DNA from: Actinomadura chibensis NBRC 106107
GTDB lineage: Bacteria; Actinomycetota; Actinomycetes; Streptosporangiales; Streptosporangiaceae
Assembly: GCF_001552135.1 (NCBI RefSeq)
Contig: NZ_BCQP01000029.1
Location: 117,994-181,993, forward strand
Direction of reading: 5' to 3'
Length of the DNA stretch: 64,000 nt
In this document: positions 58,394-64,000 of the stretch, in pieces
How positions within the stretch are numbered: the first letter of the stretch is position 1
Layout: every line of letters starts with the position of its first letter
Program-made: the position numbers and the translations under genes
The notes under the pieces: model-generated
Seen by the model: the letters and a program-made list of their open reading frames with translations, nothing else
Told to the model about the DNA's origin: nothing
Database searches by the model: none

Positions 58394-58972
58394 ATGACCG
58401 CGATGCCCGACCTCGCGCCCGCCGCCCGCCGGATGGCGGGGCTGCTCGCCGGCGTCCGCGACGCGCAGCTCGACGCGCCGACGCCCTGCGACATGCCGCT
58501 CGGCGCGCTGCTCGACCACCTGAACGGCCTGACCCTCGCCTTCACCTGGGCCGCCGAGAAGGAGTTCCCGGAGGGGCCGTCGCAGCCGCCGTCCGCGGAC
58601 GCGTCCCGGCTCCCGCCCGACTGGCGGACCCGCATCCCCGCCCAGCTCGACGCCCTCGCCGCCGCCTGGCGCTCGCCCGACGCCTGGCAGGGCATGACCC
58701 AGGCGGGCGGCGTCGACCTGCCCGGCGAGGCGGCCGGACACGTCGCGATGAACGAACTGGTCGTCCACGGCTGGGACATCGCCCGCGCCAGCGGCCAGCC
58801 CTACGAGGTCGGCGAGGACGAGGTCAACGCCTGCCTGGCCTTCGTCGCCCCGACCGTCGAGCAGAGCGGCGGCGCGGGCATCGAGGGCCTCTTCGGCCCG
58901 GCGGTGGACGTTCCCTGCGACGCCCCTCCACTGGACCGCCTGCTGGGAATGACGGGACGAAACCCGGCCTGA
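58394..58972 (+). CDS. TIGR03086-family DinB-like metal-binding protein
   Basis: 192 residues; ATG preceded by GGAGGAACC. Family marks are the N-terminal DAPTPCDMPLGALLDHLNGL, the central metal-ligand stretch GHVAMNELVVHGWDIARASG, and the end GGAGIEGLFGPAVDVP. It belongs to the DinB/mycothiol-dependent isomerase fold, where three His residues bind the metal; here the His in LLDHL, GHVAMNE and LVVHGWD are visible. The substrate is unknown and a mycothiol-dependent reaction is possible. A strong terminator follows. Confidence 0.88.
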   Translation: MTAMPDLAPAARRMAGLLAGVRDAQLDAPTPCDMPLGALLDHLNGLTLAFTWAAEKEFPEGPSQPPSADASRLPPDWRTRIPAQLDALAAAWRSPDAWQGMTQAGGVDLPGEAAGHVAMNELVVHGWDIARASGQPYEVGEDEVNACLAFVAPTVEQSGGAGIEGLFGPAVDVPCDAPPLDRLLGMTGRNPA

Positions 58973-58993
58973 CAAGGCCTAAGCCGTAGCCAC

Positions 58994-59040
58994 GGGTCGT
59001 GCGGCCGGAGGCGCCCCGGGCGCCGGAGGCCGCACGACCC
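58994..59040. terminator. Hairpin terminator
   Basis: Perfect 13-base stem (58994-59006 with 59028-59040), shortly after the stop codon at 58972. Confidence 0.8.
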
Positions 59041-59183
59041 GGCGTTCAGCTCGATGACGCCGACGTCGGCGAAGTGAGCCCGGCCCAGGGCGGGGCCCGG
59101 CCTTCCTCCCAGTGGGGGGTTGAATGCCGGGGAATGGTGGGAAATGCCGGGGAAGCCAGGAGTGGGCGATCAAGGAGGCGGCG

Positions 59184-60722
59184 GTGGCGGAGTGGGCGCG
59201 GCGGGCGACGGCGGTCCGGGTGATCGGCACGGGGGCGATGGGACGCGGGATCGCGCAGCTCGCCGCGGCCGGAGGGCTGACGGTCGAGCTGGCGGACGTC
59301 CGGATCGAGGCCGTGACCGGCGCGGTCGAGTACATCGGCGGCATGTTCGACCGGCTCGTGCGCAAGGGGCGGATGGACGCGGGCGACGCGGCGCGGGCCA
59401 AGGAGAGGCTGCGCCCGGTGGGCGAGCCGCTCACCCCGTTCCAGGAATGCGATCTCGTCATCGAGGCCGTCCGGGAAGACCTGGACACGAAGCGGAAACT
59501 GTTCGCGGCGCTGGAGACCACGTGTCCCGAGAACACGATCCTGGCGACCAACACCAGTTCGCTGTCGGTGACGGCGATCGGCGCGGCGTTGAAAGACCCA
59601 TCCCGGCTGGCGGGGCTGCATTTCTTCAACCCCGTGCCGTTGATGCGGCTGGTGGAGGTGATTCCGGGCGCGCGGACGGCCGACTGGATCCCGGACGCGC
59701 TGGCCGACCTGGTGAGGCGTCTCGGTCACGAACCGGTGGTCGCGCCGGACGCGCCCGGCTTCCTCGTCAACCACGCTGGGCGCGGGCTGGTGACGGAGGC
59801 GCTGCAGATCCTGTCCGAGTGCGCCGCCGAGCCCGTGGACATCGACCGGATAGCGCGCGACGTCCTCGGCCTGAAGATGGGTCCCTGCGAACTGCTCGAC
59901 CTCACCGGAATGGACGTGTCGCACTCCGTCATGGAGTCCATCTGGGAAGGGTTCTATGGGGAGCCGCGATTTCGTCCGTCCAGGATCGGACGGGCCAGGG
60001 TCGACGCCGGGATGTTCGGCCGCAAGACGGGTGAAGGCTTCTACGCGTATGTGGACGGCGCCAAGCAGGAGCCCCCGGAGGTGACGGCACCGGCCGTGGA
60101 ACCGCGTCCTGTGTGGGTGCATGGGGATGTGCGCGAAGAGCTGGGCGCGCTGCTTTCGACGTCCGGGGTGGAGGTCGAGCAAGGGGACGAGCCGTCCGGC
60201 CGGGCGGTCGCGCTTGTCGCGCCGTTCGGGCAGAGCACGCTTGGCGCTGCCCAGGCCGAGAACCTCCCTGTGGAGCGCACCTTGGGCGTTGACCCGTTCG
60301 GTGGGTTCTTTACGCGGCTCACCCTGTCCGTGCATCCGGGCGTGGACAAAGCGGCTGGACGCGCGGCCCTTGCGGCCCTTGTGGGGACGGGACGTTCCGT
60401 CAGCGTCGTCCGGGACGGGCCCGCGCCCGTCGCGCAGCGCCTGCTCGCCGCCATCGTGAACGTGGGCTGCGGGATCGCGGAGCAGCGGCTCGCCCGTCCC
60501 GAGGACGTCGACACGGCGGTGCGGCTCGGGCTCGGCTACCCGCGCGGGCCGCTGGAATGGGGCGAGCAGGCCGGGATGGGACGCGTCCTCGCGATCCTGC
60601 GCGGCCTGCACGCGGCGACCGGCGACCCCCGCTACCGGCCGAGCGGCTGGCTCGCCGAACGGGCGGCGCTCGGCCTGCCCCTGACCGAGGCCGGCACCGC
60701 GCCGTCCGACCTCACGTCCTGA
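59184..60722 (+). CDS. 3-hydroxyacyl-CoA dehydrogenase (PaaH/FadB-like)
   Basis: 512 residues from GTG 59184, which has AAGGAGG 5 bases upstream; the frame from 59124 has no such site. The NAD-binding Rossmann loop is VIGTGAMGRGIAQLAAAGG. The N-terminal domain continues with TNTSSLSVTAIGAAL and the catalytic-His region ALHFFNP in the form LAGLHFFNPVPLMRLVEV. Two 3HCDH C-terminal domains follow (about 185-290 and 400-500; GFLVNHAGRGLVTEALQILS and VGCGIAEQRLARPEDVDTAV). It oxidises 3-hydroxyacyl-CoA in fatty-acid or phenylacetate degradation. The double C-terminal domain is the PaaH arrangement. No pathway neighbours are in the window. Confidence 0.88.
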   Translation: MAEWARRATAVRVIGTGAMGRGIAQLAAAGGLTVELADVRIEAVTGAVEYIGGMFDRLVRKGRMDAGDAARAKERLRPVGEPLTPFQECDLVIEAVREDLDTKRKLFAALETTCPENTILATNTSSLSVTAIGAALKDPSRLAGLHFFNPVPLMRLVEVIPGARTADWIPDALADLVRRLGHEPVVAPDAPGFLVNHAGRGLVTEALQILSECAAEPVDIDRIARDVLGLKMGPCELLDLTGMDVSHSVMESIWEGFYGEPRFRPSRIGRARVDAGMFGRKTGEGFYAYVDGAKQEPPEVTAPAVEPRPVWVHGDVREELGALLSTSGVEVEQGDEPSGRAVALVAPFGQSTLGAAQAENLPVERTLGVDPFGGFFTRLTLSVHPGVDKAAGRAALAALVGTGRSVSVVRDGPAPVAQRLLAAIVNVGCGIAEQRLARPEDVDTAVRLGLGYPRGPLEWGEQAGMGRVLAILRGLHAATGDPRYRPSGWLAERAALGLPLTEAGTAPSDLTS

Positions 60723-61068
60723 CGGCCGAAGCCCGCGGGCCCCCGACTGAGAGGGGCCTGCGGGCTCGGCGGGTCAGAACGGGAGTTTCGCGGGCGGGTT
60801 CGGCTCGGCGTCCGTCCATCCCGCCGAACGGCAGGCACTTTCCGCCGCCGCGGGGATCGACGCCCACATTGGGGCCGTCCGAGGTCCACGCGGTCGGCCT
60901 GGTCGTGTAGGTGGCGAAGTGATCGCCGGACCAGACGCGGATCCGCGACGGCGACCCGGCCGCCCGCCACAGCGCCGCGTCCCGCGCGGTCTGCGGGGCG
61001 GGCCGGGAGGTCGCGGCCGTAGTACGCCACCCGGAGCCCGGCATCGCTTTCACGCGCATCGCCTTCAC
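60712..61068 (-). CDS. Hypothetical protein, doubtful
   Basis: 118 residues from GTG 61068 with AGGAGG 5 bases before, a very good ribosome site. No family is recognised; the middle reads RIRVWSGDHFATYTTRPTAW and GGGKCLPFGGMDG. The frame runs through the hairpin at 60731-60765 and overlaps the end of the dehydrogenase gene by 11 bases on the opposite strand, so its C-terminus may not be real. It could be a short gene with a frameshift. The ribosome site is the main evidence. Confidence 0.35.
   Translation of the reverse strand: MKAMRVKAMPGSGWRTTAATSRPAPQTARDAALWRAAGSPSRIRVWSGDHFATYTTRPTAWTSDGPNVGVDPRGGGKCLPFGGMDGRRAEPARETPVLTRRARRPLSVGGPRASAVRT
60731..60765. terminator. Hairpin terminator after the dehydrogenase gene
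   Basis: 13-base stem with one G-U type mismatch (60731-60743 with 60753-60765), 8 bases after the stop codon. Confidence 0.65.
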
Positions 61069-61196
61069 GGCGTCCTCCTAGGGACGGACGCGGCGCGCTC
61101 AGGCCTCGTCCAGGAGGCCGATCTCTTCGCTCAGAAGACGTCGTGGGGAACCGGAATACCCCGCGCACTCGTCCTGTTGAAGAGGTCGTCAGCAAA

Positions 61197-61217
61197 GTTG
61201 AGTCCGGGCGACTCAAG
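61197..61217. promoter_or_regulatory. HAIR element (HspR operator) upstream of dnaK
   Basis: GTTGAGT-N7-ACTCAAG matches the HspR-associated inverted repeat consensus CTTGAGT-N7-ACTCAAG in 13 of 14 arm positions. HspR represses the dnaK operon in Streptomyces and Mycobacterium and is released on heat shock. It lies 111 bases before the dnaK start. 60766-61196 otherwise shows only the doubtful hypothetical gene. Confidence 0.88.
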
Positions 61218-61328
61218 TCATTTGACAGAGCGGGGACGTCCGGGCACTCTTGCGGACAGCAGACGAACCGGCCGCACCCTGGCGCGACCGGGGAGCGATA
61301 CACCGGAGAAACGACGGAGGACGAGAAC

Positions 61329-63194
<1,866 letters not shown>

Positions 63195-63234
63195 CCGGAG
63201 CGGAGCGAGGATCTTCGGCCCTCCACCTCGGGGG

Positions 63235-63254
63235 TCTGGGGGTCGCCCCCCAGA
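63235..63254 (+). terminator. Intercistronic hairpin between dnaK and grpE
   Basis: 8-base stem TCTGGGGG / CCCCCAGA with a 4-base loop. It ends 13 bases before the grpE start, so it may attenuate or process the operon mRNA rather than stop it. Confidence 0.45.
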
Positions 63255-63267
63255 AAGGCGGTGCATC

Positions 63268-63921
63268 GTGACGTCCTCCTCTAGCGAGGGCGAGGAGAAC
63301 AAGGAGGGCCCGGTGATCCGCGACAAGCGGCGCATCGATCCCGAGACGGGGAAGGTCCGGGAGCAGGCGGCGTCCGCGTCGTCCGCCCCGGAGGCCCCGG
63401 CGAACGGGGGCGCCACCGCCGCGGACGAGGAGGTCGCCTCGCTCAAGACCCAGCTCGCCGAGCGTCTCGCCGACCTCCAGCGGCTGAAGGCGGAGTACGA
63501 CAACTACCGAAAGCGCGTCGAGCGCGACCGGGTCGCGGTCCGCGAGCAGGCGCTCGGCCAGGTGCTGACCGAGCTGCTCCCGGTGCTGGACGACATCGGC
63601 CGCGCCCGTGACCACGACGAGCTCACCGGCGGGTTCAAGTCCGTCGCGGAGAGCCTGGAGGCGGTCACCGGCAAGCTCGGCCTGGTGCGGTACGGCGAGA
63701 AGGGCGAGCCCTTCGACCCGACCGTGCACGAGGCGCTCATGCACGCCTATTCGTCCGAGGTGACGGAGACGAGCGTGATGGACGTCCTGCAGCCCGGCTA
63801 CCGGATCGGCGAGCGGGTCCTGCGGCCCGCGCGCGTCGCGGTGGCCGAGCCGGGCCCGGACGCCGACGCGGCGGAGTCCGCCGCCGCGCCGGACGACGCG
63901 CAGAGCGACGACGGCGAATGA
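63268..63921 (+). CDS. grpE: Nucleotide exchange factor GrpE
   Basis: 217 residues from GTG 63268 (GAAAGGCGG upstream). A disordered acidic head is followed by the long dimer helix (EEVASLKTQLAERLADLQRL, KAEYDNYRKRVERD) and the beta domain with GEPFDPTVHEALMHAYSSEV and VLQPGYRIGERVLRPARVAV, the GrpE signature. It speeds ADP release from DnaK. It follows dnaK by 73 bases, as usual in actinomycete dnaK-grpE-dnaJ-hspR operons. The next gene (dnaJ expected) begins beyond the window. Confidence 0.96.
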   Translation: MTSSSSEGEENKEGPVIRDKRRIDPETGKVREQAASASSAPEAPANGGATAADEEVASLKTQLAERLADLQRLKAEYDNYRKRVERDRVAVREQALGQVLTELLPVLDDIGRARDHDELTGGFKSVAESLEAVTGKLGLVRYGEKGEPFDPTVHEALMHAYSSEVTETSVMDVLQPGYRIGERVLRPARVAVAEPGPDADAAESAAAPDDAQSDDGE

Positions 63922-64000
63922 CCCTCCGGCGCACGCCGGGGGATCGGGGGGCACCGTCCCCCGTGAAGGACCTTCGCGGGCCCGCCCCGGCCGGGGCGGG

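Overview
The window is very GC-rich and reads as a chromosome segment of a filamentous actinomycete, plausibly of the Actinomadura / Thermomonosporaceae type, although I cannot name the genus from sequence alone. The signs are a WhiJ/BldB-type regulator cluster (XRE-DUF5753, DUF397, RsbW-like ATPase), a SARP regulator, a TIGR03086 mycothiol-related protein, a class F sortase, an HspR-type (HAIR) operator in front of dnaK, and an actinomycete integrative and conjugative element (AICE).

Layout. 1-4.6 kb: the 3' end of metE, the WhiJ-like cluster with a recurring palindrome, a SAM methyltransferase, and a MerR gene beside a decayed flavoprotein gene. 4.6-30.4 kb: an island rich in STAND/NLR-type proteins. 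It holds (i) a small helical protein plus a 2164-residue DUF4062-NACHT-HEAT protein sharing a motif; (ii) a four-gene overlapping operon, read right to left, encoding a trypsin/VMAP protein, a MoxR ATPase, a vWA/NB-ARC protein and an NB-ARC::KAP double-NTPase; (iii) a second small helical protein with two tandem NB-ARC-TPR paralogues. A LuxR regulator, a secreted ricin-fold lectin and a DoxX protein lie between them. 30.6-35.5 kb: envelope genes (M14 carboxypeptidase, SH3-like membrane protein, class F sortase) and a membrane-linked methyltransferase.

35.7-51.8 kb: a tRNA-Gly(CCC) integration hot spot. The intact AICE (about 37.9-51.8 kb) encodes integrase, excisionase, a replication initiator, an FtsK-like transfer ATPase, DUF2637 and GntR proteins, plus cargo: a DGQHR/HNH pair and two HTH-kinase paralogues with a guanylate-kinase-like protein. 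To its left is the scar of an older element (35.7-37.9 kb) that keeps an att copy, a related left end, an integrase tail and one lectin-domain gene. 51.9-64 kb: core chromosome with dcd, a ZIP transporter, a lipoprotein, a membrane SARP with a helix-hairpin-helix tail, a membrane Fe-S oxidoreductase, a 3-hydroxyacyl-CoA dehydrogenase, dnaK and grpE.

The strongest signal is the conflict/signalling island. Two small proteins of the same family sit directly upstream of unrelated NLR-type proteins. In each case the C-terminal tail of the small protein matches the N-terminal tail of its own NLR neighbour and not that of the other system. This is the layout expected for amyloid-templated effector activation (BASS-type motifs). 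The third NLR has no intact partner, but an internally deleted relic of one is embedded in its N-terminus. The adjacent VMAP operon has a natural Glu-to-Gln change in the MoxR Walker B motif and ends in an NB-ARC::KAP fusion.
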